A stretch of 64,000 nucleotides of DNA, taken from Oscillospiraceae bacterium. GTDB lineage: Bacteria > Bacillota > Clostridia > Oscillospirales > Ruminococcaceae. Where the stretch lies: NCBI GenBank assembly GCA_902790675.1, contig CADASU010000002.1, forward strand, positions 124,001-188,000. Reading direction: 5' to 3'. Position numbers and translations under genes: made by a program. The notes below the pieces were generated by a model. That model saw only the letters and a list, made by a program, of their open reading frames with translations. It ran no database searches and was not told the origin of the DNA. Positions 27,422 to 36,536 of the stretch are shown here, in pieces. How positions within the stretch are numbered: position 1 is the stretch's first letter; each line of letters begins with the position of its first letter.

Positions 27422-30214
27422 TTAAATATTTCTTACAACTTCTGCACATCTATTACAAAGTGTCGGATGGTCTTGATGTTTTCCAACAGATTCACTATAA
27501 GTCCAACATCTTTCGCATTTATCACCACTAGGCTTAACAACATCCACAGACATTCCTAAAGAGTCGAATTTATATTCTCCTTCTCCGTCTCTCTTTAACT
27601 CAACCGCAGAAACCAAAAATGCGGTAGATAGCTGGTCTAAAGCACCATTTATAAAATCATAATTATCGTTATCACAGTAAAGAACTATTTTTGCATCCAA
27701 AGATGACCCTATAACCTTCATTGCTCTTTTTTCCTCAAGAGCCTTTTTAACAGCATCCCTTATACTATGAATCTTATTCCATTTTTCATAAAAATTCTCA
27801 TCACAGTCCACATCAATATCAAAATACATGTCATTATATAGCACAGATTTTACGTCATCATCATTTTTATGTGGCATAACCGCCCATATTTCTTCAGAAG
27901 TAAACGAAAGTATAGGAGCTATCAAACGAGTGAACGAATCTAAAATCATAAACATTGTTGTTTGCGCTGCTCTTCTTTTAACTCCATCTTTTAATTCACA
28001 ATACAGTCTGTCTTTTATTATATCCAAATAAAAATTAGACATATCTACAACACAAAAATTATGTATACTGTGATATAAACTATAAAATTCAAAATTATCA
28101 TAATAATTTTTAGCATTTTTCAACAAATTATTTAGTTTATATAAAGCCCACTTATCTACCTCATAAAGATCATCAAAACTAACAATATCTTTATTAGGAT
28201 CAAAATCACTAATATTTCCTAATATAAACCTAGCAGTATTTCTGATTTTGCGGTATACTTCTGTAAGCTGCTTTAATATTTCTGGTGATATACGAACATC
28301 CGCGTGATAATCTGATGAAGCAACCCAAAGCCTTAATATATCAGCTCCATATTTTTCTACTATCTTTTCTGGAGCAACACCGTTAGACAATGACTTAGAC
28401 ATTTTTCGTCCCTCACCATCAACAACCCAGCCATGGGTACACACAGACTTATAAGGAGCCTTTCCTTTAGTTGCAACTGCTGTTAATAAAGACGACTGAA
28501 ACCATCCTCTATACTGGTCAGCACCTTCCAAATATAAATCTGCAGGCCACCTCAATTCAGAGTATGAGTCCAAAACAGAGGAATGACTACATCCACTATC
28601 AAACCAGACATCCATGACGTCTTTTTCTTTATAAAAATCATGTCCTCCACACTCAGGGCAAGAAAAACCTTCCGGTAAAAACTCTTTTGCTTCTTTAGTA
28701 AACCAAGCATCCGATCCGTACATTCTAAACATATCTGAAATATACTTAACAGATTCTTGATTTATTATGTGTTTATCACATTTTTTACAATATAAAATAG
28801 GAATAGGAACACCCCAAACACGTTGTCTAGATATACACCAATCACTTCGATCTTTTATCATGTTTTCTATTCGACCTTGCCCCCAGTTAGGTATCCATTC
28901 AACATTGTTCAATTCTTTTAATGCAGCTTCTTTAAATCCATCTATTGAACAAAACCACTGCTCAGTCGCTCTAAATAATATTGGTTGTTTACAACGCCAA
29001 CAATGAGGATAGCTATGACTAATCTTTTTAACTGCTAACAAATTATTTGTGCTTTTCATCTTTTGAACAATCAATTTATTTGATTCTTCAGTTGTCAAAC
29101 CAGAAAATTCACCAGCTTCATCTGTCAATTTACCACTATCATCAACAGCTACAATTATTGGAATATCAGGATATTTTTGACAAACCTCAAAGTCTTCAAT
29201 TCCATGGCCAGGCGCAGTATGAACACAACCAGTTCCGCTCTCTAAAGTAACATGATCTCCATTTATAACTACAGATTCTCTGTCCAAAAATGGATGCTTC
29301 GCCGTTATATATTCAAAGTCTCTTCCTTTAAACGAAGCTACTATTTCATAATCTTCAATCGACGCAGCAGACATTGTTTCTTTAATCAAATCTTTAGCCA
29401 TAACATAATATTCATCACCATTTTTCACAACAGCATAATCATATTTTGGGCCAAGGCATATAGCAACATTACTTGGCAAAGTCCATGTAGTAGTAGTCCA
29501 AATAACAAAATAAACCTTATCTTTATCTATATTATATTTAGCAAACAAACCCTTATCATCTTTCACTTGAAACTTAACATATATAGAATAACACATATCG
29601 TCACTATATTCAATTTCTGCTTCAGCTAACGCCGTTCCACATTCAGCACACCAATAAACTGGCTTTAATCCTTTATATATAAAGTCTTTTTCAGCCATTT
29701 TACCAAAAATTTCTATTTGTTTAGCCTCAAATTCTTTGTTAAGAGTTAAATACGGATTTTCATAGTCACCTATAACACCCAAACTTTTAAATTGCTTCTT
29801 CTGTTGTTCAACGTTACTGATAGCAAAATCCTTGCACATCTTTCTTAAATCAACATCAGATATATTATTTTTATCAGCTCCTGCCGCTTTTAATGCCTTT
29901 AATTCAATTGGCAAACCATGTGTATCAAATCCAGGAACAAACGGAGCCTTAAATCCAGACATATTTTTCTGTTTAACTATAAAATCCTTCAAAACTTTAT
30001 TCATGGCTGTTCCTAAATGAATCTTTCCATTAGCATATGGAGGGCCATCATGCAAAATATACAGAGGCTTCCCTTCATTCTTTTTAATAATATTATAATA
30101 TAAACGTTCTTTATCAAATCTTTCATAAAGTTCAGGTTCTCTTTTTGGCAAATTTCCCCTCATTGAGAACTCTGTTTTAGGAAGATTTAATGTTGAATTG
30201 TAATCTTGGGCCAT
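27422..30214 (-). CDS. ileS: Isoleucyl-tRNA synthetase
   Basis: Charges tRNA-Ile. This class I enzyme shows HDGPPYANGKIHLGTAMNK with its HLGT near residue 68, the editing domain (TTTWTLPSN, GTGCVHTAPGHG) and KMSKS near residue 605. The anticodon domain and a C-terminal zinc finger (CERC...CNRC) follow. About 930 residues is normal. The start is probably the ATG at 30214; an in-frame ATG at 30223 lies only three bases after GAGGAG. No T-box is found, since only 21 bp separate it from divIVA. The divIVA-ileS-lspA-rluD order is common in Firmicutes. Confidence 0.96.
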   Translation of the reverse strand: MAQDYNSTLNLPKTEFSMRGNLPKREPELYERFDKERLYYNIIKKNEGKPLYILHDGPPYANGKIHLGTAMNKVLKDFIVKQKNMSGFKAPFVPGFDTHGLPIELKALKAAGADKNNISDVDLRKMCKDFAISNVEQQKKQFKSLGVIGDYENPYLTLNKEFEAKQIEIFGKMAEKDFIYKGLKPVYWCAECGTALAEAEIEYSDDMCYSIYVKFQVKDDKGLFAKYNIDKDKVYFVIWTTTTWTLPSNVAICLGPKYDYAVVKNGDEYYVMAKDLIKETMSAASIEDYEIVASFKGRDFEYITAKHPFLDRESVVINGDHVTLESGTGCVHTAPGHGIEDFEVCQKYPDIPIIVAVDDSGKLTDEAGEFSGLTTEESNKLIVQKMKSTNNLLAVKKISHSYPHCWRCKQPILFRATEQWFCSIDGFKEAALKELNNVEWIPNWGQGRIENMIKDRSDWCISRQRVWGVPIPILYCKKCDKHIINQESVKYISDMFRMYGSDAWFTKEAKEFLPEGFSCPECGGHDFYKEKDVMDVWFDSGCSHSSVLDSYSELRWPADLYLEGADQYRGWFQSSLLTAVATKGKAPYKSVCTHGWVVDGEGRKMSKSLSNGVAPEKIVEKYGADILRLWVASSDYHADVRISPEILKQLTEVYRKIRNTARFILGNISDFDPNKDIVSFDDLYEVDKWALYKLNNLLKNAKNYYDNFEFYSLYHSIHNFCVVDMSNFYLDIIKDRLYCELKDGVKRRAAQTTMFMILDSFTRLIAPILSFTSEEIWAVMPHKNDDDVKSVLYNDMYFDIDVDCDENFYEKWNKIHSIRDAVKKALEEKRAMKVIGSSLDAKIVLYCDNDNYDFINGALDQLSTAFLVSAVELKRDGEGEYKFDSLGMSVDVVKPSGDKCERCWTYSESVGKHQDHPTLCNRCAEVVRNI

Positions 30215-30235
30215 AGGTACCATTTCTCCTCAAAT

Positions 30236-31018
30236 TTAATTATTATTTCCGCCAAATTTAAGTTCACTAAACCTTGATTTAATATAATCTCCCTTGTTAA
30301 TATTATCATCTTTATTAGTTAAAGTGACCTTAAATACTGGACTATGTTCAGTGGTATTGTCTTTAGACATTTTAACATTGTTATCATTATTATTTTCTAT
30401 ATTTTCATTTTTAAATTCATCATTACTACTATTGCTACTTGTCGTAACATTATCATCACTGTCAGCAGCAGTCGATTTTTCTCTTATATTATTAGTAGGC
30501 TCTTCACTTTCATATTCGGGAATTTTAGTGATTATATCTAAGTGAGATTTATATAGCGAAAGCAACCTAGCTTTAAAATCCGAAACCTCTTTCTTTATAA
30601 TTTTAAGCTGCCTGGTTTCACTTTCAACTTTATGTTGAGTATCTCTCATAATGTTATCTGCTTTACTCTTAGCATCAAATATTAACTCTTCCGTCTTGCT
30701 TTTGATTTCAGCATCAAAATTCAACTTTCTTTTTTCAATATCATCTGAAATTTCATTAGCTTTTTCCTTAGCCTCATTAATAATATTCGTTTTAAACTTT
30801 TGTGCACTAAATATTATTTCTTTAACACTTTCTTCATCATTTTTATAATTTTCTATCTGATCCTCAAGCATCTCTATCTTTTCCTCATATTCTGAAATCT
30901 TATCTTCTAAAGAAACCACATATTTTGAAATATCCTTTAAACAATTTGTAACATCATCTACTTTATAGCCAAAAGCGCCCTTATCAAAAACAAAGTCTTT
31001 AATTTCTATACCCTTCAT
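30236..31018 (-). CDS. divIVA: DivIVA-domain cell division/polarity protein
   Basis: DivIVA proteins recognise negatively curved membrane at poles and division sites. The N-terminus has the membrane-binding domain (FDKGAFGYKVDDV near residues 12-24). Long coiled coils follow between about 30 and 165, and a low-complexity Asn/Ser/Asp/Glu-rich tail runs to residue 260. The protein is longer than Bacillus DivIVA because of this tail. GGAGG precedes the ATG. Neighbours sepF, yggS and ileS support the assignment. The 120 bp between this gene and sepF hold no gene that I can see. Confidence 0.9.
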   Translation of the reverse strand: MKGIEIKDFVFDKGAFGYKVDDVTNCLKDISKYVVSLEDKISEYEEKIEMLEDQIENYKNDEESVKEIIFSAQKFKTNIINEAKEKANEISDDIEKRKLNFDAEIKSKTEELIFDAKSKADNIMRDTQHKVESETRQLKIIKKEVSDFKARLLSLYKSHLDIITKIPEYESEEPTNNIREKSTAADSDDNVTTSSNSSNDEFKNENIENNNDNNVKMSKDNTTEHSPVFKVTLTNKDDNINKGDYIKSRFSELKFGGNNN

Positions 31019-31138
31019 TAATTAAACCTCCACCAAATAAAATTTAGAACCACCCAAAAGATTTTATATACTTTCGTAATAAACTATAAACTTAAAACAT
31101 ACTAATAATTAATAAATCATACTTAAAAATAAAATTCA

Positions 31139-31567
31139 CTAGAAAAATACTCCATTGTTTTCAAGCTCATCCAAAAGATCTCCCATAACATCAACATTAT
31201 AAGGTGTTATTATAAAAGTGCTATTAGCAACGCGCTTAATCTGACCGTTATTAGCATACGCCACACCACTTAAAAAATCAACCAATCTGCGTGCAATTTC
31301 CTTATTTGTAGATTCTAAATTAATAACCACTGTTCTTTTTTCGTTCAAATGATCGGCGATCGAACTAGCATCTTCAAAGTGCTCTGGTTTAACCAAAACA
31401 ACCTTTAACTGCGTAGTAGCATTAATATTAACCACCTTATTACTCTTTGTATCATCACCTACTTTTTTGCTGTTTTTTTCTTCCTTCGTTATAAAATTAT
31501 CCTCATATTCATCATCATAATATTCATCTGTTCCAACAATTCCTCTGATTTTATCCATCAAACTCAC
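31139..31567 (-). CDS. sepF: Cell division protein SepF
   Basis: SepF anchors FtsZ filaments to the membrane and shapes the septum. The 142 residues comprise a short N-terminal amphipathic membrane-binding region (MSLMDKIRGIVG), an acidic linker rich in Asp, Glu and Tyr, and the SepF core. The core contains VVLVKPEHFEDA, VVINLESTNKEIARRLVDFLSGVAYANNG and an FIITPYNVDV end. The start is GTG with GGAGG eight bases upstream. It sits between yggS and divIVA as in many Gram-positives, but ylmG/yggT and ylmH, often present here, are missing. Confidence 0.95.
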   Translation of the reverse strand: MSLMDKIRGIVGTDEYYDDEYEDNFITKEEKNSKKVGDDTKSNKVVNINATTQLKVVLVKPEHFEDASSIADHLNEKRTVVINLESTNKEIARRLVDFLSGVAYANNGQIKRVANSTFIITPYNVDVMGDLLDELENNGVFF

Positions 31568-31625
31568 TTTAAAGACCTCCTTTATTTTTTTGATAATAAA
31601 TTTTTATTTTAAATAATTAAATATT

Positions 31626-32327
31626 TTAATATCTAGAGCCGAACATTAAATTACCTATTCTAACAATATTTGAACCACAAGATATAGCTTTTTCAAAGTC
31701 ACCACTCATGCCCATAGATAAAAAGTCCATACTTACATTATCTATTTTTTTGTGTGAAATGTCAATATATATATCCCTAATTTTTTCAAAATAATACATA
31801 ACGTTTTCTTTAGGCGGTATAACCATAAGTCCTCTAATTTTAACGCCAGGTATATTAGAAATAATTTTAATGTGATCTAGAACCTTATCAGGATAAAATC
31901 CAGTCTTAGTTTGTTGCATTCCAATATTTACTTCCAACAAAATTGGCATAATTTTATCATTTTTTATAGCATGTTTTCCTATTTCCCGAGCAAGATCTTC
32001 ACTGTCCACAGACTCAATCATACTGACTTTGTTGATAATTGTCCTTATCTTATTTTTCTGTAAATGTCCTATAAAATGTATATCAACATTGTCAAGATTA
32101 TAATCATAATATTTTGAATTAAGCTCTTGAGCTCTATTTTCTCCCAACAATTTAACACCAGAGTTTATAGCAACATTCACTAAATCTGCAGAAACATTTT
32201 TTGTAACTGCCATTAAATTAATTTCGTCTAACTTCCTGCCTGATTTTAACGCCGCATATTCTATTTTTTTCCTAATTTCCAATATTCTATTCACAATAAT
32301 ATTTTTATCTGATTGGTTTGTTATCAT
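31626..32327 (-). CDS. yggS: YggS/PLPBP family pyridoxal-phosphate-binding protein
   Basis: A single-domain alanine-racemase-fold protein that holds PLP and takes part in vitamin B6 and amino-acid balance rather than having a clear enzymatic reaction. The PLP lysine is in LMAVTKNVSADL, and the family motifs GENRAQEL, HFIGHLQKNKIR and LSMGMSGDFEKAI are present. The ATG lies inside the 3' end of the HlyD-like gene (23-base overlap) with AAGG upstream, so translation is coupled to it. Position beside sepF is the usual ylmE location. Confidence 0.94.
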   Translation of the reverse strand: MITNQSDKNIIVNRILEIRKKIEYAALKSGRKLDEINLMAVTKNVSADLVNVAINSGVKLLGENRAQELNSKYYDYNLDNVDIHFIGHLQKNKIRTIINKVSMIESVDSEDLAREIGKHAIKNDKIMPILLEVNIGMQQTKTGFYPDKVLDHIKIISNIPGVKIRGLMVIPPKENVMYYFEKIRDIYIDISHKKIDNVSMDFLSMGMSGDFEKAISCGSNIVRIGNLMFGSRY

Positions 32328-33531
32328 ACAAATCCTTCCCTTGAACTATAATTTTATCAAAATCTCGTAAATAGGCAGACGCATCATCTGAACTCGAAGA
32401 GCAAAGAACATTATTTTCATCTTCAAACAAAATATCTACTTTTTTAAATTTCATAGAAACATTATTTAATGAATATACGCCAACAGCACCTTCACCGTTA
32501 TTTCTAATAGCCGTTTTCGGAACCTTAATTCCTCTATAAGTATTAAATATTACTTCAGCTTTGCTTGAGCGAATAGAAGAAAGCCTCTCAGTCATAACAT
32601 CTATTTGAAATGTAACTACACTTTGTTCGCTATCCCAATTCAAATCTAATTTTATCAATTTTGCAGTTATTTCTTCACCAAATTCTTCAAATTTAATCTT
32701 ACACTCCGAGCCTAATCTAACATCAGAAACTGATTTAGTAGGCAAAACCATTTTAAATAACAGTTGCGGGTTTGTTATAACTTTTCCCGTATTATTTTTA
32801 GCGCAATTTTTTTGACATTCTTGATATAACTCATTTAATTTTTCAGCATTAAAATTATCCGCCAATTCTAAAGAACACATATCTTCATATCCATCGGTAT
32901 AATCAACAAAATATCCAGATACAGGGGTAATAATTGACTTAGGTCTATAAGAAATAGTTTTATCTATATTATTTTTCTCAGAAGTAAGCTTATTAATAGT
33001 ATCATTAAAATCATTTACTTGATTGGTTAATATTTGTCTTTTATTAAACAACATCGTTATTTCATCTTTAGTTTCTTTAATTTTATCTAAATTATCATTT
33101 TTCAAAGTTTTAATCAAATCATAATACTTACAATTCATTTGCTTATTTATAGTCTTAATGTTCATATCTTGTAAAGAGCCTGGATTTTGTGCTTCATTTA
33201 ATTCATTTATTTCTTTATTTAAAACATCCAATTGCTTTAGCTTTAATATATCATCCTGCGTAACATAAGACTTTGCCACCTCAGATTTTGCTGCCACACG
33301 CGCACCATTGCTAAAATTATTCTTTACAATTCCAGAGTGTTCGTTAAAATTTAAAACTAATTCATCCTTAAAAATAACACCTATTCCCTCAGCCTTTTTT
33401 TCCATAACATCACTACGAACAATTGTTGTTTCATAGTTAAATGTTAATCTAAGATATATTTGATATATAGCCCCAGCCACAAAGCAAAAAGCAAATAAAA
33501 CAAGCAAAAACTTCAAGCAAAATGATTTCAT
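32305..33531 (-). CDS. HlyD-like membrane-anchored adaptor protein of the division cluster
   Basis: One N-terminal membrane segment (about residues 7-28) is followed by an extracytoplasmic part. That part has a barrel/lipoyl-like region (IGVIFKDELVLNF, GIVKNNFSNGARVAA), a coiled coil at about 90-190, a second lipoyl half (SIITPVSGYFVDYTDGYED) and a beta-barrel end with VPKTAIR. This is the HlyD/membrane-fusion layout, but no ABC transporter lies beside it. Similar genes precede yggS-sepF in other Clostridia, suggesting an envelope or division role. No ribosome site precedes the ATG; a four-codon ORF overlapping it may supply ribosomes by coupling. The exact function is unknown. Confidence 0.75.
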   Translation of the reverse strand: MKSFCLKFLLVLFAFCFVAGAIYQIYLRLTFNYETTIVRSDVMEKKAEGIGVIFKDELVLNFNEHSGIVKNNFSNGARVAAKSEVAKSYVTQDDILKLKQLDVLNKEINELNEAQNPGSLQDMNIKTINKQMNCKYYDLIKTLKNDNLDKIKETKDEITMLFNKRQILTNQVNDFNDTINKLTSEKNNIDKTISYRPKSIITPVSGYFVDYTDGYEDMCSLELADNFNAEKLNELYQECQKNCAKNNTGKVITNPQLLFKMVLPTKSVSDVRLGSECKIKFEEFGEEITAKLIKLDLNWDSEQSVVTFQIDVMTERLSSIRSSKAEVIFNTYRGIKVPKTAIRNNGEGAVGVYSLNNVSMKFKKVDILFEDENNVLCSSSSDDASAYLRDFDKIIVQGKDLYDNKPIR

Positions 33532-33545
33532 TTAAAACACATGGC
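33531..33545 (-). other. Four-codon upstream ORF overlapping the HlyD-like start
   Basis: Read leftward, ATG TGT TTT AAA TGA overlaps the HlyD-like ATG by the ATGA arrangement. A GGTGG site lies about nine bases before it, whereas the HlyD-like ATG itself has no Shine-Dalgarno sequence and an in-frame TAA directly before it. Translation reinitiation is inferred. Confidence 0.4.
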
Positions 33546-33595
33546 TAAAAACCACCAATCTCCATAAACATTATCAAAACATACTTATTAAACAA

Positions 33596-33601
33596 ATTAT
33601 A
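33596..33601 (-). promoter_or_regulatory. Extended -10 promoter for the hlyD-like/yggS/sepF cluster
   Basis: Leftward TG-T-TATAAT just after the miaA terminator and about 65 bases before the HlyD-like gene. The -35 region is not recognisable. Confidence 0.5.
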
Positions 33602-33611
33602 ACATACTTTC

Positions 33612-33644
33612 AAAAAAAATCATAATATTATTTAAAATGATTTT
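33612..33644 (-). terminator. Intrinsic terminator overlapping the miaA 3' end
   Basis: Leftward AAAATCAT (33637-33644) pairs with ATGATTTT (33616-33623) around a 13-base loop, followed by more Ts. The stem is AU-rich, so it may be leaky; it overlaps the last codons of miaA. Confidence 0.6.
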
Positions 33645-34590
33645 GAACAATTTCCATAGCCCGATTTTTTATTTCAATATTGCTTAGTTTATCACAATAT
33701 ATCCAATTAATATATTTATTTCGGCGAAACCAAGTTAATTGCCGCTTAGCATATTTTCTAGTATTTTGTTTTAATTTTAAAACACAATCATCTAGTCTTT
33801 CAGTTCCATTAAAATATCCTATAAATTCTTTATATCCTATTGCCTGCATTGACGTATTAGAATCCACACTAGAATTAATAATATTTTCTGCCTCTGTTAG
33901 CAATCCACAGGCCATCATATTGTCTACTCTGGCGTTAATTTTCTTGTATAAATTTTCACGATTTTCGAAAGTCAAACCTATCATACACGCGTCAAAACAC
34001 GAAGATTTGGATTTGCTAAGCTTTAAATTTTCACTCATTTTTATGCCCGTAGCATAATAAATTTCCAACCCTCTAATAATTCTTTTTACATTATTAGGGT
34101 GCAGTGTTCTAGCATATTCAATATCGATTTCTTTTAACTTTTCCAGCATATATTGTGATCCAAACTTATCTAATTCATCAATGAGTTTTTTTCTTACAGC
34201 AAAATTTTCATTCTGCTCTTGAAACTGAATATCGTTTAACAAAGAGTCCACATATAACCCTGTTCCACCAACTAAAATTGGTTTTTTCCCTCTACTAACA
34301 ATGTCTCGAATAATATTTTTTGCCATTTTAACATAATCAGCAACTGAAAACAACTCATCTTGATTAAGAAAATCTATCATATGATGAGGGACTGCCTTTC
34401 GTTCTTCAGCACTAGGTTTTGCAGTTCCAATATCCATTCCTTTATATATCTGCATAGAATCTGCTGAAACTATTTCTGCATTAATTTGTTTGGCCAGCCA
34501 AATTGCCAAACTACTTTTACCAGACGCAGTTGGCCCAACTATAGCGCATATTTTTATTTTATTTTTGTATTCTTCCAAATTCTTTGTCAA
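33628..34590 (-). CDS. miaA: tRNA dimethylallyltransferase
   Basis: Transfers an isopentenyl group to A37 of tRNAs reading U-starting codons. It makes i6A, the substrate of MiaB, which is encoded in the same run. The P-loop IVGPTASGKSSLA, SADSMQIYKGMDIGTAKPS, VGGTGLYVDSLL and the late TRKYAKRQLTWFRR are all family motifs. The reading frame overlaps the mutL 3' end by 32 bases. The first in-frame start is a TTG at 34590 only two bases after GAAAGG, so the exact start is uncertain and a TTG four codons later is possible. The length of about 315 is normal. Confidence 0.93.
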   Translation of the reverse strand: MTKNLEEYKNKIKICAIVGPTASGKSSLAIWLAKQINAEIVSADSMQIYKGMDIGTAKPSAEERKAVPHHMIDFLNQDELFSVADYVKMAKNIIRDIVSRGKKPILVGGTGLYVDSLLNDIQFQEQNENFAVRKKLIDELDKFGSQYMLEKLKEIDIEYARTLHPNNVKRIIRGLEIYYATGIKMSENLKLSKSKSSCFDACMIGLTFENRENLYKKINARVDNMMACGLLTEAENIINSSVDSNTSMQAIGYKEFIGYFNGTERLDDCVLKLKQNTRKYAKRQLTWFRRNKYINWIYCDKLSNIEIKNRAMEIVQNHFK

Positions 34591-36520
34591 ACCTTTCTTT
34601 ACTAAAAGTTAACACAACCGGTCTTCCATGAGGACAAGTACGAATATTCTCATTAAAATAAACCTGGTTAGCCAAAGCTTTAAGTTCCTCAATATTATTA
34701 TCATCATTTGCCTTAATAGCCGCCCTACATGCCATAGTATGGTATAAATTATCTAAAGCATCTGGAGTAAAATCATTTATTTTAGTTTTTAAATTTGAAA
34801 CTATTTCTTCAAACACTTCAACAAAATTTTTATTATCTAAAATCATAGGAATTTCTCTTATCAAAATTGAACGTCCACCAAAATCTTCAACGCCAAACCC
34901 AAATTGTATAAAAACTTCACTATTATCTAAAATCAATTCATAATCCTCATTAGAATCTAAAACAATTTTTTTAGGTAAAAGTAAAATTTGTCGTTCCAAT
35001 CTGCCAGCATTTTGCTTTATTTTCTCATATAATATTCGTTCATGTGCCGCATGCTTATCTATTATTACAAAATTATTTCCCACTTCAACTAAAATATATG
35101 TTTTAAATATCTCGCCAACTATTCTCAAATAATCCTGTTTCTCCGAAGAAATTATTTTTTTAGACAATTCATCATCATTTAATTTCTCAGAATTTTCAAT
35201 AGCACAAATGTCTTCATTATTTAATTTTCTCTTGTCTTCTTTAGTAACGTTTTTGTCATCACAGCTCAAAGAATCATTAGCATTTTCAATATTATTGTTT
35301 TTAAAAATATTTGCCTTAGATAAAAACTTATATGTTGAAAAGTCTTCATCACAATTTGTTGAATATGATTTAACCGCAGTAGAAAAATTATCAAATGCTA
35401 CATTTGGCTCGCAGGCATCCTTCTTGCTTTCTATAACACTATTAGTATTTATTTCCATTTGCTGTTCATTAAAACCATCTTTCAAAAAATAATTACGTTT
35501 TAAATCTGGCGTTTTAGCTTCCGGTAGCTTATTATTTTCCGATATAGATGCTCTAACTGCAGAATAAATAGCTCTTAAAACTTCTGCTTCATCAGAAAAT
35601 CTAACTTCAATTTTTGCTGGATGTACATTTATGTCTATTTTTTGTGATGGCATATCTAAAAACAAAACAAAAGCAGGATATTTACCTATCATAGAAAACC
35701 CTTTAAACGCCTCTTCAACTCCCAAAACACAAGTTTTTGATTTTACATATCTGCCATTTATAAAACTATATTGTATATTTCTATTAGATCGACAATTTCT
35801 AGGATTACTAATAAAACCATTTATTTTTATATTGCCATCATCATAATTAACGTGTAATAAAGATTTATATAAATCTCTCCCAAAGATATTGTAGACAACA
35901 TCATCTAAGGATCCGTCACCAGAAGTTTGAAAGACTTTTTTTCCATTTTTCTTAAAACCAAAAGCAATATTATAATTACTAATTGCTAACTTTTCTAAAA
36001 TATCTTGTATAACACTAGCTTCAGTAGAATCTTTTTTTAAAAATTTTAGTCTTGCGGGAACATTATAAAAAAGTTGATTTATAGAAAACATTGTTCCATT
36101 TGAACAACTAACAGACTCAATATTTTTTTCTTCGCCAGCTTCTATAAAATATCTAACTCCAAACTCATCTTCTCTCCTCTTAGTTAAAACTTCAACTTTA
36201 GAAACAGCGCAAATTGACGCTAAAGCTTCACCACGAAATCCTAGTGTTTCTATATTGTTTAAGTCCATTTTTGTTGATACTTTACTTGTTGCATGTCTTA
36301 AAAAAGCCAACTTGCAATCATCAAAATCCATTCCTATTCCGTCATCAATAACTCGAATCAAATTTTTTCCGCCATCTTTAATATCAACAAAAATTGATTT
36401 TGCCTTAGCATCTATTGAATTTTCAACTAATTCCTTAACAACAGAAGCAGGGCGTTCAATAACCTCCCCTGCTGCTATCAATTCATATATATCTTTTTTT
36501 AAAAGATTAATCTTCCCCAA
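34559..36520 (-). CDS. mutL: DNA mismatch repair protein MutL
   Basis: Couples mismatch recognition by MutS to strand incision. The GHKL ATPase domain (residues 1-330) shows IAAGEVIERPASVVKELVENSIDA, DDGIGM and GFRGEALASI. A long charged, low-complexity linker spans about 340-445. The C-terminal endonuclease domain carries DKHAAHERILYE, ACRAAIKA and CPHGRP, the metal-binding set of organisms lacking MutH. It is thus expected to nick DNA itself. It follows mutS by 16 bp and overlaps miaA. Confidence 0.96.
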   Translation of the reverse strand: MGKINLLKKDIYELIAAGEVIERPASVVKELVENSIDAKAKSIFVDIKDGGKNLIRVIDDGIGMDFDDCKLAFLRHATSKVSTKMDLNNIETLGFRGEALASICAVSKVEVLTKRREDEFGVRYFIEAGEEKNIESVSCSNGTMFSINQLFYNVPARLKFLKKDSTEASVIQDILEKLAISNYNIAFGFKKNGKKVFQTSGDGSLDDVVYNIFGRDLYKSLLHVNYDDGNIKINGFISNPRNCRSNRNIQYSFINGRYVKSKTCVLGVEEAFKGFSMIGKYPAFVLFLDMPSQKIDINVHPAKIEVRFSDEAEVLRAIYSAVRASISENNKLPEAKTPDLKRNYFLKDGFNEQQMEINTNSVIESKKDACEPNVAFDNFSTAVKSYSTNCDEDFSTYKFLSKANIFKNNNIENANDSLSCDDKNVTKEDKRKLNNEDICAIENSEKLNDDELSKKIISSEKQDYLRIVGEIFKTYILVEVGNNFVIIDKHAAHERILYEKIKQNAGRLERQILLLPKKIVLDSNEDYELILDNSEVFIQFGFGVEDFGGRSILIREIPMILDNKNFVEVFEEIVSNLKTKINDFTPDALDNLYHTMACRAAIKANDDNNIEELKALANQVYFNENIRTCPHGRPVVLTFSKERFDKEFGRIQK

Positions 36521-36536
36521 AACTAAATCTCCTCTA

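Noticed and set aside
27357..27449. Upstream start for lspA overlapping ileS
   Set aside because: It would read through the terminator hairpin with non-hydrophobic, Cys/Lys-rich residues not found in the family.
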